Source: Faecalibacterium prausnitzii
Lineage (GTDB): Bacteria; Bacillota; Clostridia; Oscillospirales; Ruminococcaceae
Length of the DNA stretch: 64,000 nucleotides
Direction of reading: 5' to 3'
Assembly (NCBI RefSeq): GCF_003324185.1
Contig: NZ_PXUP01000010.1
Location: 1-64,000, forward strand
Made by a program: the position numbers and the translations under genes. Within the stretch, counting starts at the first letter, position 1. Every line of letters starts with the position of its first letter. The notes under the pieces are model-generated. The model saw nothing but the letters and a program-made list of their open reading frames with translations. It was not told the DNA's origin and ran no database searches. This document shows, piece after piece, positions 41,631 through 49,317 of this stretch.

Positions 41631-42263
41631 ATGAATCTGATCCTGTTGGGCGCACCCGGCGCAGGCAAAGGCACGCAGGCCGAGATCATCTGCGCAAAGC
41701 TGAACATCCCTTCCATCAGCACCGGCAACATCCTGCGTGCTGCTGTCAAGGAGGGCACCGAGATGGGTCTGAAGGCCAAGAGCTTTATGGACGCCGGTGC
41801 ACTGGTGCCCGATGAAGTTATCATCGGCATCCTGAAGGAGCGTCTGGCACAGGCTGACTGCGCCAACGGCTTCATTCTGGACGGCGTGCCTCGCACCATT
41901 GCGCAGGCAGAGGCCATCGAGACCATGGGCATCCGCATCGACAAGGTGCTGGAACTGCAGGTTGAGGACAGCGTGATCGTGGAGCGCATGAGCGGCCGCC
42001 GCGTCTGCGAGAAGTGCGGCGCAAGCTACCACATCCTGAACAAGAAGAGCAAGGTGGAGGGCGTCTGCGACCTGTGCGGCGGCAAGACCGTCATCCGCAA
42101 GGACGACCAGCCCGCAACCGTGCTGGATCGTTTGAAAGCCTACCATGAGCAGACCGAGCCGCTGGTGGAGTTCTACCGCACCCGCGGCAAGCTGGCAGAG
42201 ATCAAGTTCTGCCCCTCCATCGAGGAGACTACGGCTGAAGTCATGAAGGCTTTGGAGGCATAA
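41631..42263 (+). CDS. adk: Adenylate kinase
   Basis: 210 residues. P-loop GAPGAGKGTQ at 7-16, NMP-binding region STGNILRAA, core FILDGVPRTIAQAEA and a long LID with a four-cysteine zinc site, CEKC and CDLC, typical of Gram-positive Adk. Converts AMP + ATP to two ADP in the cytosol. ATG 41631 with AAGGAAG upstream; an open frame further upstream crosses the terminator and is not coding. The stop is 2 bp before map. Confidence 0.97.
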   Translation: MNLILLGAPGAGKGTQAEIICAKLNIPSISTGNILRAAVKEGTEMGLKAKSFMDAGALVPDEVIIGILKERLAQADCANGFILDGVPRTIAQAEAIETMGIRIDKVLELQVEDSVIVERMSGRRVCEKCGASYHILNKKSKVEGVCDLCGGKTVIRKDDQPATVLDRLKAYHEQTEPLVEFYRTRGKLAEIKFCPSIEETTAEVMKALEA

Positions 42264-42265
42264 GC

Positions 42266-43057
42266 GTGATTCAGATCAAAAATGCAAAAGAGCTGGACGG
42301 TATGCGCCGGGCAAACGCCCTGAGCGCAGCTGCCCTGAAGTACGGCGGAGAGCACATCGAAGCAGGCATGACCACTTGGGAGCTGGACAAGCTGATCTAC
42401 GACTTCATCGTGAAGCACGGCGGCATCCCCAACTTCAAGGGTCTGTACGGTTTTCCCGGCACAGCCTGCATCAGCCTGAACGATACCGTCATCCACGGCA
42501 TCCCCTCTCATGATATCGTCATCCGCCCGGGTGACATCGTGAGCATCGATACTGGTGCCAAGGTGGACGGCTTCAACGGCGACAATGCCTGCACCTACGC
42601 GGTGGGCAAGGTGGACTTGGAAGCCCAGCGCCTGCTGGAGGTGACCAAGGCTTCTCTGTACAAGGGCATCGAGCAGGCCGTGGCGGGCAACCGCATCGGT
42701 GATATCGGCTACGCCGTGCAGAGCTACTGCGAGGACGCAGGCTTCTCTGTGGTGCGTGACTTTGTGGGTCACGGCACCGGCAAGGAGCTGCACGAGGACC
42801 CCGAGGTGCCCAACTACGGCCATCAGGGCCGCGGGCCCCGTCTTGTGCCCGGCATGACCATTGCCATCGAGCCGATGATCTGTCAGGGGGACTACAAGAT
42901 CAAGCAGCTCAGCGACGGCTGGACTGTCAAGACCAAGGACGGCGGGCTGGCTGCTCACTTTGAGCACTCCATCGCCATCCTGAAGGACCACACCGAGATC
43001 ATGACCCGCAGCTGGGATGACCCGGATTTTGATCCGGCCACCTTCAGCCTGAAGTAA
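42266..43057 (+). CDS. map: Methionine aminopeptidase, type I
   Basis: 263 residues. Metal ligands of the pita-bread fold are in place: Asp in VSIDTGAKVDGFNGDNACTY (DTGA and GDNA), His in VGHGTGKELHEDP, Glu in IAIEPMI and the terminal Glu in FEHSIAIL. It removes the initiator Met from new proteins. GTG start with TTGGAGG 8 nt before. Some SecC-type N-terminal zinc extensions exist in the family; none here. Confidence 0.97.
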   Translation: MIQIKNAKELDGMRRANALSAAALKYGGEHIEAGMTTWELDKLIYDFIVKHGGIPNFKGLYGFPGTACISLNDTVIHGIPSHDIVIRPGDIVSIDTGAKVDGFNGDNACTYAVGKVDLEAQRLLEVTKASLYKGIEQAVAGNRIGDIGYAVQSYCEDAGFSVVRDFVGHGTGKELHEDPEVPNYGHQGRGPRLVPGMTIAIEPMICQGDYKIKQLSDGWTVKTKDGGLAAHFEHSIAILKDHTEIMTRSWDDPDFDPATFSLK

Positions 43058-43072
43058 GCAACCTTTGTAAAG

Positions 43073-43108
43073 GAGCCGCTGCACGGACGATGTGCGGCGG
43101 CTTCTTTC
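43073..43108 (+). terminator. Intrinsic terminator after map
   Basis: GCCGCTGCAC pairs with GTGCGGCGGC over a 7-base loop, followed by TTCTTTCTCTTCTC. Ends the adk-map unit. Confidence 0.78.
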
Positions 43109-43253
43109 TCTTCTCACTCCTGCAATTTGTGCAATTGTGACAAGTTTTCGTGAAAAAGTTTCACCTTCACGGTGGAGAAACGCGAAAGGAGGACGGGACG
43201 GAAAAGAGCTTTTATACAGAATAATTTTTTATCGGAAATACGGAAAAAACCTC

Positions 43254-43289
43254 TTGCAAATTGACAACAAAAGGTGTATAATCTATAAA
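43254..43289 (+). promoter_or_regulatory. Two overlapping promoters of the infA-alpha operon
   Basis: TTGCAA (43254-43259) with TATAAT (43277-43282), and TTGACA (43261-43266) with TATAAA (43284-43289). Both have 17-bp spacers and are shifted by 7 bp. Either or both can start the operon, about 260 nt before infA. Confidence 0.8.
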
Positions 43290-43295
43290 TGGCTG

Positions 43296-43545
43296 TGGAA
43301 GCCAGATACTTCCTCGACGGACAGGCTTAGTCTGCCCGTTTTGCGGATTTTGTGCCGCAGGAGATGAAGTATGTGGCGCTCATCGCCACCTGTCCGTCTG
43401 GGGATCGGCGTGAAAGCTCTTGAAAAGAGAAGCGGCAAACTGCACAAAAACGGGCGCAGGCACGGAAGAATGCAGTGCTTTCTGTTTTTTGGAGCGGGAG
43501 CACCGGTGCTCAATTATGACAAACTGAGCAGATCCAATGAGGAGG
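43296..43545 (+). promoter_or_regulatory. Structured leader of the infA-alpha operon
   Basis: About 250 nt with successive hairpins: ACGG-CAG/CTG-CCGT followed by TTTT (43317-43342, terminator-like), GCGG/CCGC (43343-43358) and GTGGCG/CGCCAC (43373-43389). The stretch 43109-43253 before the promoters shows nothing beyond AT-rich DNA. GAGGAGG at 43539-43545 is the infA ribosome site. It does not match a riboswitch I know. Confidence 0.5.
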
Positions 43546-43553
43546 CAAATAGC

Positions 43554-43805
43554 TTGTCTAAAGAAGACGTCATCGAGATCGAAGGCATTGTGCGTGAAGC
43601 CATGCCCAACGCCATCTTTAAGGTGGAAATGTTGAGCGAGGATAAGAACACCGGGAAGCTCACTCCCAGCGGTCACATCCTCTTAGCGCACATCTCCGGC
43701 AAGCTGCGGACCAATTTCATCCGTATCCTGCCCGGGGACAAGGTAACCGTGGAAATGTCGCCCTATGATCTTTCTAAGGGCCGCATCACCTGGCGCTCCA
43801 AATAA
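43554..43805 (+). CDS. infA: Translation initiation factor IF-1, with an inserted loop
   Basis: 83 residues against the usual 71-72. The S1/OB fold is clear: [62 protein letters not shown]. About 11 extra residues ([14 protein letters not shown], 27-40) lie where most IF-1 have a short ENGH turn. The start is TTG at 43554, with GAGGAGG 8 nt before it. IF-1 sits in the A-site of the 30S during initiation. The frame is open further upstream, but no other start has a ribosome site. Confidence 0.95.
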   Translation: MSKEDVIEIEGIVREAMPNAIFKVEMLSEDKNTGKLTPSGHILLAHISGKLRTNFIRILPGDKVTVEMSPYDLSKGRITWRSK

Positions 43806-43840
43806 GCGTCAGGGCATCAACCAAAAGGAGGTTCAACATC

Positions 43841-43954
43841 ATGAAGGTCAAGCCTTCCGTGAAACCCATCTGCGAAAAGTGCAAGGTCATCCGCCGCAAA
43901 GGCCGCGTGATGGTCATCTGCCAGAACCCCAAGCACAAGCAGCGCCAGGGCTAA
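43841..43954 (+). CDS. rpmJ: 50S ribosomal protein L36
   Basis: 37 residues, too short for automatic lists: [20 protein letters not shown] and a [11 protein letters not shown] end. Zinc-ribbon form, with Cys11, Cys14, Cys27 and His32. AAAAGGAGG ends 10 nt before the ATG. Standard place between infA and rpsM. Confidence 0.97.
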   Translation: MKVKPSVKPICEKCKVIRRKGRVMVICQNPKHKQRQG

Positions 43955-43966
43955 TTCGGGCGCCTG

Positions 43967-44000
43967 GGGGTCAAGTGCGTAGAGTCCCGGCGCAGACCCC
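43967..44000 (+). promoter_or_regulatory. Hairpin between rpmJ and rpsM
   Basis: GGGGTC (43967-43972) pairs with GACCCC (43995-44000), and inner TGCG (43976-43979) with CGCA (43991-43994). No T-run follows. It lies in the 82-bp gap ahead of rpsM, where alpha-operon control by S4 acts in E. coli; a link is only suggestive. Confidence 0.4.
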
Positions 44001-44036
44001 GACACTGACATGGGATGATTTTTGGAGGAAACTACT

Positions 44037-44408
44037 ATGGCACGTATTGCCGGCGTTGACCTGCCCCGCGAGAAGCGCGTTCAGGTGGGTCTCACCTACG
44101 TTTATGGTATCGGCCAGACCACTGCTAACAAGATCCTGGAAGCAACTGGCATCAACCCCGATACCCGCGTCAAGGATCTGACTCTGGACGAAGAGGCTAA
44201 GATCCGTGACTACATCGATCAGGCAAACATCCTCGTTGAAGGCGACCTGCGCCGCAACGTGGCTCTGGACATCAAGCGTCTGGTCGAGATCCAGTCCTTC
44301 CGTGGCACCCGCCATCGCAAGAATCTGCCCTGCCGCGGCCAGCGCACCAAGACCAATGCTCGTACCTGCAAGGGTCCCAAGCGCACTGTCGCAAACAAGA
44401 AGAAGTAA
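44037..44408 (+). CDS. rpsM: 30S ribosomal protein S13
   Basis: 123 residues: [26 protein letters not shown], helix-two-turn-helix core, then [37 protein letters not shown], the C-terminal tail reaching the P-site tRNA. GGAGGA at 44024-44029 selects ATG 44037. Confidence 0.98.
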   Translation: MARIAGVDLPREKRVQVGLTYVYGIGQTTANKILEATGINPDTRVKDLTLDEEAKIRDYIDQANILVEGDLRRNVALDIKRLVEIQSFRGTRHRKNLPCRGQRTKTNARTCKGPKRTVANKKK

Positions 44409-44422
44409 GGAGGATTTGAGAA

Positions 44423-44833
44423 ATGGCAAGTGCAAATAACGCCAAGAAGGGCGCAAATGTCCGCATGAAGCGGAAAGAGCGCAAGAACATTGCTGCTGGT
44501 CAGGCTCACATCCAGTCTACCTTCAACAATACTGTCGTTACCATCACCGACCTGCAGGGTAATGCAGTGTCTTGGTGCTCCTCTGGCTCCCTGAACTTCC
44601 GTGGCAGCCGCAAGAGCACCCCGTTCGCAGCTCAGTCCGCTGCCGAGACCGCAGCTAAGACCGCGATCGAGCACGGCATGAAGACTGTTGAAGTTTACGT
44701 CAAGGGCCCCGGCGCTGGCCGCGAGTCCGCTATCCGTGCGCTGCAGGCTACCGGTCTGGAAGTCACCCTGATCAAGGACGTGACTCCCATCCCCCACAAC
44801 GGCTGCCGTCCCCCGAAGCGCCGTCGTGTCTGA
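44423..44833 (+). CDS. rpsK: 30S ribosomal protein S11
   Basis: 136 residues: [45 protein letters not shown] and the C-terminal [21 protein letters not shown]11 is on the 30S platform near the E-site. An Ala/Lys-rich N-terminus of about 20 residues precedes the core. Confidence 0.98.
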   Translation: MASANNAKKGANVRMKRKERKNIAAGQAHIQSTFNNTVVTITDLQGNAVSWCSSGSLNFRGSRKSTPFAAQSAAETAAKTAIEHGMKTVEVYVKGPGAGRESAIRALQATGLEVTLIKDVTPIPHNGCRPPKRRRV

Positions 44834-44853
44834 TCGAAGGAGGAAATTGAATT

Positions 44854-45456
44854 ATGGCAAAGAATACGCAGCCTATCGCAAAGCGTTGCAAGGCCCTGGG
44901 CATTTCTCCTGCGGTCATGGGCTATGCAAAGAAGAATACCACCCGCAACTCCAACGGCAATGTCCGCAAGAAGCAGTCTGAGTACGCATCTCAGCTGAAG
45001 GAGAAGCAGAAGGTCAAGTTCATCTACGGCGTTCTGGAGAAGCAGTTCCACAACGCTTACCTGAAGGCAGAGTCTCGCCCCGGCAAGACCGGTGAGAACC
45101 TGCTGCAGATCATGGAGTGCCGTCTGGACAACGTCGTGTTCCGTCTGGGCTTTGCTCAGACCCGCCGTGATGCTCGTCAGCTGGTGTCTCACGCTCACTT
45201 CACCGTCAACGGCAAGAAGGTCAACATCCCCTCTTACCAGGTGAAGGCCGGCGATGTGATCGAAGTGCGCGAGTCCAGCCGCAGCTCTGCAAAGTTTGCA
45301 AAGCTGACCGGTGCCGAGGCTCCCGTCGTGGCTCTGCCCGCATGGCTGAACCGCGAGACCGGTTCTCTGAAGGGCGTTGTCGCTAAGCTGCCCGAGCGCA
45401 GCGATATCGACTACGAAGTCGCAGAGCACCTCATCGTCGAGCTGTACTCCAAGTAA
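44854..45456 (+). CDS. rpsD: 30S ribosomal protein S4
   Basis: 200 residues: a zinc-free N-terminal part (only one Cys, in AKRCKALG), then EKQKVKFIYGVLEKQFHNAYLKA and the S4 RNA-binding domain, LDNVVFRLGFAQTRRDARQLVSHAHFTVNGKKVNIPSY. S4 starts 30S assembly and autoregulates in several bacteria. Its place between rpsK and rpoA follows the clostridial and proteobacterial order, not that of Bacillus. Confidence 0.98.
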   Translation: MAKNTQPIAKRCKALGISPAVMGYAKKNTTRNSNGNVRKKQSEYASQLKEKQKVKFIYGVLEKQFHNAYLKAESRPGKTGENLLQIMECRLDNVVFRLGFAQTRRDARQLVSHAHFTVNGKKVNIPSYQVKAGDVIEVRESSRSSAKFAKLTGAEAPVVALPAWLNRETGSLKGVVAKLPERSDIDYEVAEHLIVELYSK

Positions 45457-45501
45457 TCCATTAAGAAGGCGCTGCCTTCCTTTTGGATGGTACGCTTTCG
45501 C

Positions 45502-45546
45502 ATTCTTTTTTGAAAGAATTCAATAATGGGCCGGTGGAAACACCGG
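45502..45546 (+). promoter_or_regulatory. Two hairpins in the rpsD-rpoA gap
   Basis: ATTCTTT/AAAGAAT (near 45502-45519) and CCGGTG-GAAA-CACCGG (45531-45546), the latter with a GNRA-type loop and followed by TTTG just before the AAGGAGG of rpoA. The gap is 111 bp, larger than the other gaps in this operon. They may adjust rpoA dosage relative to ribosomal proteins. Confidence 0.45.
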
Positions 45547-45567
45547 TTTGACAAGGAGGGCATAGAT

Positions 45568-46524
45568 ATGATGGAGATTGAACGTCCCAAGATCGAAACG
45601 GCAAGCCTGTCCCCGGACGGCCGCTACGGCAAATTCGTGGCAGAACCTCTGGAGCGTGGCTTTGGCATCACACTGGGCAATAGCCTGCGTCGTGTGCTTC
45701 TTTCCTCTCTGCCCGGTGTCGCCGTGACCAGCGTCAAGATTGACGGTGTGGTCCACGAGTTCTCCACCATTGAGGGCGTCAAGGAAGACGTCACCGAAAT
45801 TGTCCTGAACCTGAAGGGTATCGCTGCAAAGCTGTACACCGATGGTCCGAAGACAGTGCGTGTTGAGGCAGTTGGTCCCTGTGAGGTCACTGCTGACAAC
45901 ATCAAGCAGGGCGACGACATCGAAATTCTGAACCCTGAGTGGCACATTGCAACTCTGGGCGAGGGTGCCAAGCTCGTTATGGAGCTGACTTTCGACAAGG
46001 GTCGCGGCTATGTGCCCGCAGAGCGCAACAAACAGGCTATCATCGAGAAGAACGATATCAACACCCTTCCCGTTGACAGCATTTACACCCCTGTGCTCAA
46101 GGTGAATTATAACGTCGAGAGCACCCGTGTTGGACAGGCCATTGATTACGACAAGCTGACCATTGAGGTTTGGACGGATGGCACGATCAACGCACAGGAA
46201 GCCGTTTCTCTGGCTGCCCGTGTGCTGACCGAGCACCTGAACCTGTTCGTCAACCTGTCTGACGAGGCCGCCGGCGCTGAGATCATGGTAGAGAAGACCA
46301 ACGACGACAAGGAGAAGGCTCTGGAGATGACCATCGAAGAGCTGGATCTGAGCGTGCGTTCCTTCAACTGCCTGAAGCGCGCAGGGATCAACACGGTGGA
46401 AGATCTGGTCAGCAAGAGCGAGGACGAGATGATGAAGGTCCGTAACCTCGGTCGCAAGAGCCTGGAGGAAGTCATGGCTAAGCTGGACTCCCTCGGCTTC
46501 AAGCTGAACACGGATGACGAATAA
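45568..46524 (+). CDS. rpoA: RNA polymerase alpha subunit
   Basis: 318 residues. Alpha-NTD dimer and assembly region: [46 protein letters not shown]; then a linker and alpha-[29 protein letters not shown] and [10 protein letters not shown], which binds UP elements and activators. AAGGAGGG precedes ATG 45568; the next codon is also ATG. Length typical. Confidence 0.98.
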   Translation: MMEIERPKIETASLSPDGRYGKFVAEPLERGFGITLGNSLRRVLLSSLPGVAVTSVKIDGVVHEFSTIEGVKEDVTEIVLNLKGIAAKLYTDGPKTVRVEAVGPCEVTADNIKQGDDIEILNPEWHIATLGEGAKLVMELTFDKGRGYVPAERNKQAIIEKNDINTLPVDSIYTPVLKVNYNVESTRVGQAIDYDKLTIEVWTDGTINAQEAVSLAARVLTEHLNLFVNLSDEAAGAEIMVEKTNDDKEKALEMTIEELDLSVRSFNCLKRAGINTVEDLVSKSEDEMMKVRNLGRKSLEEVMAKLDSLGFKLNTDDE

Positions 46525-46551
46525 CTAAAATAATTTAAGGAGTGAAACGGG

Positions 46552-46893
46552 ATGCCCGGTACCAGAAAGCTCGGTAGAACCAGCGACAGCCGCAACGCTA
46601 TGATGCGCGCTATGGTTACCTACCTGTTAGAGAATGGCAAGATTGAGACCACTGTCACTCGCGCTAAGGACGTTCGTTCCATGGCCGAGAAGATGATCAG
46701 CCTTGGCAAGGCCAGCGACCTGCACACCAAGCGTCAGGTCTACGCCTACATCACCAAGGAAGATGTTGCAAAGAAGCTGTTTGACGAGATCAGCCCCAAG
46801 TACGCTGACCGCAACGGCGGCTACACCCGCATCATCAAGATCGGCGCTCGCCGCGGCGATGCAGCTGAGATGGCAGTTCTGGAGCTCGTCTGA
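46552..46893 (+). CDS. rplQ: 50S ribosomal protein L17
   Basis: 113 residues: [45 protein letters not shown], ending [25 protein letters not shown]. Last gene of the alpha operon; the terminator follows after 30 bp. The start ATG codes MPGTRKLG with AAGGAGTG upstream. Confidence 0.98.
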   Translation: MPGTRKLGRTSDSRNAMMRAMVTYLLENGKIETTVTRAKDVRSMAEKMISLGKASDLHTKRQVYAYITKEDVAKKLFDEISPKYADRNGGYTRIIKIGARRGDAAEMAVLELV

Positions 46894-46923
46894 TCCTGCT
46901 CTGACTGTTTGATACAGTAACAA

Positions 46924-46967
46924 GAGAAACCATTGCACAGCTTTTGTGCAGTGGTTTCTTTTTTTGT
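46924..46967 (+). terminator. Terminator of the ribosomal supercluster
   Basis: GAAACCATTGCACA pairs with TGTGCAGTGGTTTC over a short loop, then seven T. Strong intrinsic terminator. Confidence 0.92.
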
Positions 46968-46975
46968 GGTTTACC

Positions 46976-47110
46976 TCCTCAGTCGCTGCGCGCCAGCTCC
47001 CCCAAGGGGGCGCCTTTCGGTGCTGCCGCAAAGTTTCCCGCCACCGCGAAAAGCCGTCCCCTTGGGGAAGGTGGCTGCGAACGCAGTAAGCAGACGGAAG
47101 GGGTGACTTC
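46976..47110. repeat. Repeat R2-like element (mosaic)
   Basis: Begins CTCCTCAGTCGCTGCGCG, as in R2 at 54890 and 57462, then CAGCTCCCCCAAGGGGGCGC. The right half differs (CCGTCCCCTTGGGGAAGGTGGCTGCG), so it is a hybrid or diverged copy. Fills the gap after the supercluster terminator. Confidence 0.7.
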
Positions 47111-47192
47111 CGCGTAAGCACCCCCTTTTTTGTATCCGCAAAGTGTGGTATACTGAAAATAGCATTTTATGCCCGGAAGGAGGTTGACCGGT

Positions 47193-48506
47193 ATGAACAG
47201 AACCCGCAGGCTGCGGCTGGTGCTGTGCACGCTGCTGTGCTTTGTGCTGTGCAGCTGCCAGACCGTGCTGCCGGCCAACGAAAAGGCACAGGTAGAGGAA
47301 CTGCTGCGTGCCCCGAAGCTTTCCGGCGATTACGGCGCGCTGCAAACGGCCCTGAACGACTGGCTGGGGGAGAGTGCCCAGCTGAAATATCCTATTCAGG
47401 GCGAGCTGCTTTCCCCCTTTGTGCTGCAGGACTTGGACGGTGACGGTCAGCAGGATGCGGCGGTGCTGTATACCACCGCCCAGACCGCCAACGTCTGCGT
47501 GGCCATTTTGCAGCGAGACGACGCCGGAAGCTGGCAGGTGCGCCAGAGCGTGGAGGGTCTTGCCGAAACGGTGGAAAACGTCAGCCTTGCCCAATTGCAG
47601 GATACGGACAGCTGCCAGCTGGTGGTGGGCTATACCGCTGCCCAGAATGACCACTATCTGGCGGTGTACTCCTATCAGAAGGGCACCCTGTCCACCATTC
47701 TGGAGCAGCAGTACGAGCAGTATCTGGTGGAAAATATCACCGGCGGCAGTAGTCAGGATCTGATCCTGATGTCCACGCAGGAGGACGGCAGTGTGCAGAT
47801 CGAACTTCTGACCGCAGACCGCGAGGGCAGCTTCCGGCAGGTGGCGGTCAACGGCCTTTCCGCAGATAAGTTTTCCGGCTGCGCCTCGGTGGCGGCGGGC
47901 GCAGGTGCGGACGGACGGCACTATCTGGTGCTGGACGGCTGGACTGGCATTTCCGGCAACAATCTGGCCTCGGTGCTGCTGTGCTACGACGAGACTAGCC
48001 AGCAGATGGTGCCCGCCACACGGATCAGCAGCCAGCGGCTGTATAACGCCTCTTTGCGCAACGTGCCCACGCTGGTCAGCCGGGATCTGGACGGGGACGG
48101 CATCGTGGAGATCCCCACCCAGCCGGACGAGGCGGGTCTGCTGAACCTGAGCCAGAGCCGCCGCATGGACTTTATCGTCTGGATGGACTACACCAGCAGC
48201 CACCCGGAAAAAAGCTTTGGCCTACTGGACGAAGAGACCAACTGTTATATCGAGCTGCCCGCCGAGTGGGAGGGCAACCTGAAGCTGACCGACAGCGAGG
48301 AATTTGACGGCGCAGTGGAGCTGCGCACGGTGGACGAGGATCAGCTGGTGCTGACGGTACGGCTGGCAAGTACCTCGGCCAACTCCACCGGCTGGACCCG
48401 GCTGGGCGTGGTAGCGTCCCGTCAGGTGCAGGCCAGAATGGGTCCGGACGTTTTGCTATCTGACACGAACTACCGCCTTTCCAAGGCGTTGTATCTGCTG
48501 AATTAA
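47193..48506 (+). CDS. Lipoprotein with FG-GAP/VCBS-like repeats
   Basis: 437 residues. A signal peptide (LRLVLCTLLCFVLCSC) ends in a lipobox whose Cys is near residue 21. The mature protein has calcium-loop-like DLDGDGQQDAAVLY near residue 87 and DLDGDGIVEIP near 295, as in FG-GAP or dockerin-like loops, within a beta-rich scaffold. Function unknown. GGAAGGAGG selects ATG 47193 over 47169. It starts an operon with a response regulator (17-bp gap) and a histidine kinase, so it may be the sensory or effector lipoprotein of that system. A TATACT -10 is at 47149-47154. Confidence 0.78.
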   Translation: MNRTRRLRLVLCTLLCFVLCSCQTVLPANEKAQVEELLRAPKLSGDYGALQTALNDWLGESAQLKYPIQGELLSPFVLQDLDGDGQQDAAVLYTTAQTANVCVAILQRDDAGSWQVRQSVEGLAETVENVSLAQLQDTDSCQLVVGYTAAQNDHYLAVYSYQKGTLSTILEQQYEQYLVENITGGSSQDLILMSTQEDGSVQIELLTADREGSFRQVAVNGLSADKFSGCASVAAGAGADGRHYLVLDGWTGISGNNLASVLLCYDETSQQMVPATRISSQRLYNASLRNVPTLVSRDLDGDGIVEIPTQPDEAGLLNLSQSRRMDFIVWMDYTSSHPEKSFGLLDEETNCYIELPAEWEGNLKLTDSEEFDGAVELRTVDEDQLVLTVRLASTSANSTGWTRLGVVASRQVQARMGPDVLLSDTNYRLSKALYLLN

Positions 48507-48523
48507 GGAATGGAGGATGCTGC

Positions 48524-49228
48524 ATGGTACGAGTGCTTGTTGTAGAAGATGAAGCTAATATCCGCGATATGATCGCCCTGAACCTGCGCCATGCGGGGAT
48601 GGAGGTGGTGGAGGCCGAAAGCGCCGAAGCCGCCCTGCCGCTGCTGGCACAGAAACCCGGCTGTGATGCCGCCATTCTGGACGTGATGCTGCCGGGCATG
48701 AACGGGTTCTCGCTGTGCGAGACCATCCGCCGCACCGACCAGCAGATCGGCATCATCATCCTCAGCGCCAAGGGGCAGGAGCAGGATAAGATCCGCGGTT
48801 TGTCCATCGGCGCAGACGATTACATGACCAAGCCTTTCAGCGTCAGCGAGCTGCTGGCGCGTGTGGAGGCGCTGTGCCGCCGGGTGATCCGCACCAAGGA
48901 GGAGGACAGCAACGGGAACACCCCACTGGGCACGTTGACCAGCGGTGAGTTTGTGCTGGACGAGAACCGCCGCGTTCTGCTGAAGGCCGGTCAGCCCATT
49001 GAGCTGACACAGGTGGAGTTCCAGATCATGGAGCTGTTCTTCCGCAACCCGGGCACTGCGCTGGTGCGCGAAAAGATCCTGAAAGGGGTCTGGGGCGAGA
49101 ACTACTTCGGCGATGTAAAGATCGTGGATGTGAACATCCGCCGCCTGCGCATGAAGGTGGAGGACGAGCCCAGCCACCCCGCCCACATCATGACCGTGTG
49201 GGGCTATGGCTACCGGTGGGAAGAATAA
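48524..49228 (+). CDS. OmpR/PhoB-family response regulator
   Basis: 234 residues. Receiver: acidic EDE at 8-10, Asp53 in ILDVMLPGMNG, ILSAKGQ (Ser in place of Thr) and TKPFSVSELLARVEAL. Winged-helix DNA-binding domain about 140-232: ELTQVEFQIMELFFRNPGTALVREKIL, VDVNIRRLRMKVED, WGYGYRW. Pairs with the histidine kinase 89 bp downstream; a perfect 18-bp hairpin lies between. Confidence 0.94.
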   Translation: MVRVLVVEDEANIRDMIALNLRHAGMEVVEAESAEAALPLLAQKPGCDAAILDVMLPGMNGFSLCETIRRTDQQIGIIILSAKGQEQDKIRGLSIGADDYMTKPFSVSELLARVEALCRRVIRTKEEDSNGNTPLGTLTSGEFVLDENRRVLLKAGQPIELTQVEFQIMELFFRNPGTALVREKILKGVWGENYFGDVKIVDVNIRRLRMKVEDEPSHPAHIMTVWGYGYRWEE

Positions 49229-49231
49229 AAA

Positions 49232-49270
49232 TGTGATTCAGGAAAGTCCTACGGACTTTCCTGAATCACA
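49232..49270 (+). repeat. Perfect 18-bp hairpin between response regulator and kinase genes
   Basis: TGTGATTCAGGAAAGTCC (49232-49249) pairs exactly with 49253-49270 around the loop TAC. It is followed by AAAAAATATCTTTTT, so termination would be inefficient. The stem-and-loop style resembles the variable hairpin of repeat R1, but the conserved R1 tail is missing. Confidence 0.75.
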
Positions 49271-49317
49271 AAAAATATCTTTTTATTATCGATACTCACC
49301 GAAAGGAGGACACTGTT

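Noticed and set aside
43261-43282. TTGACA with TATAAT as one promoter
   Set aside because: The spacing is only 10 bp. Each box instead pairs with another element at 17 bp.
43371-43553. In-frame upstream extension of infA
   Set aside because: The frame is open for 61 codons before the TTG, but the translation is not IF-1-like, and GAGGAGG points to the TTG at 43554.
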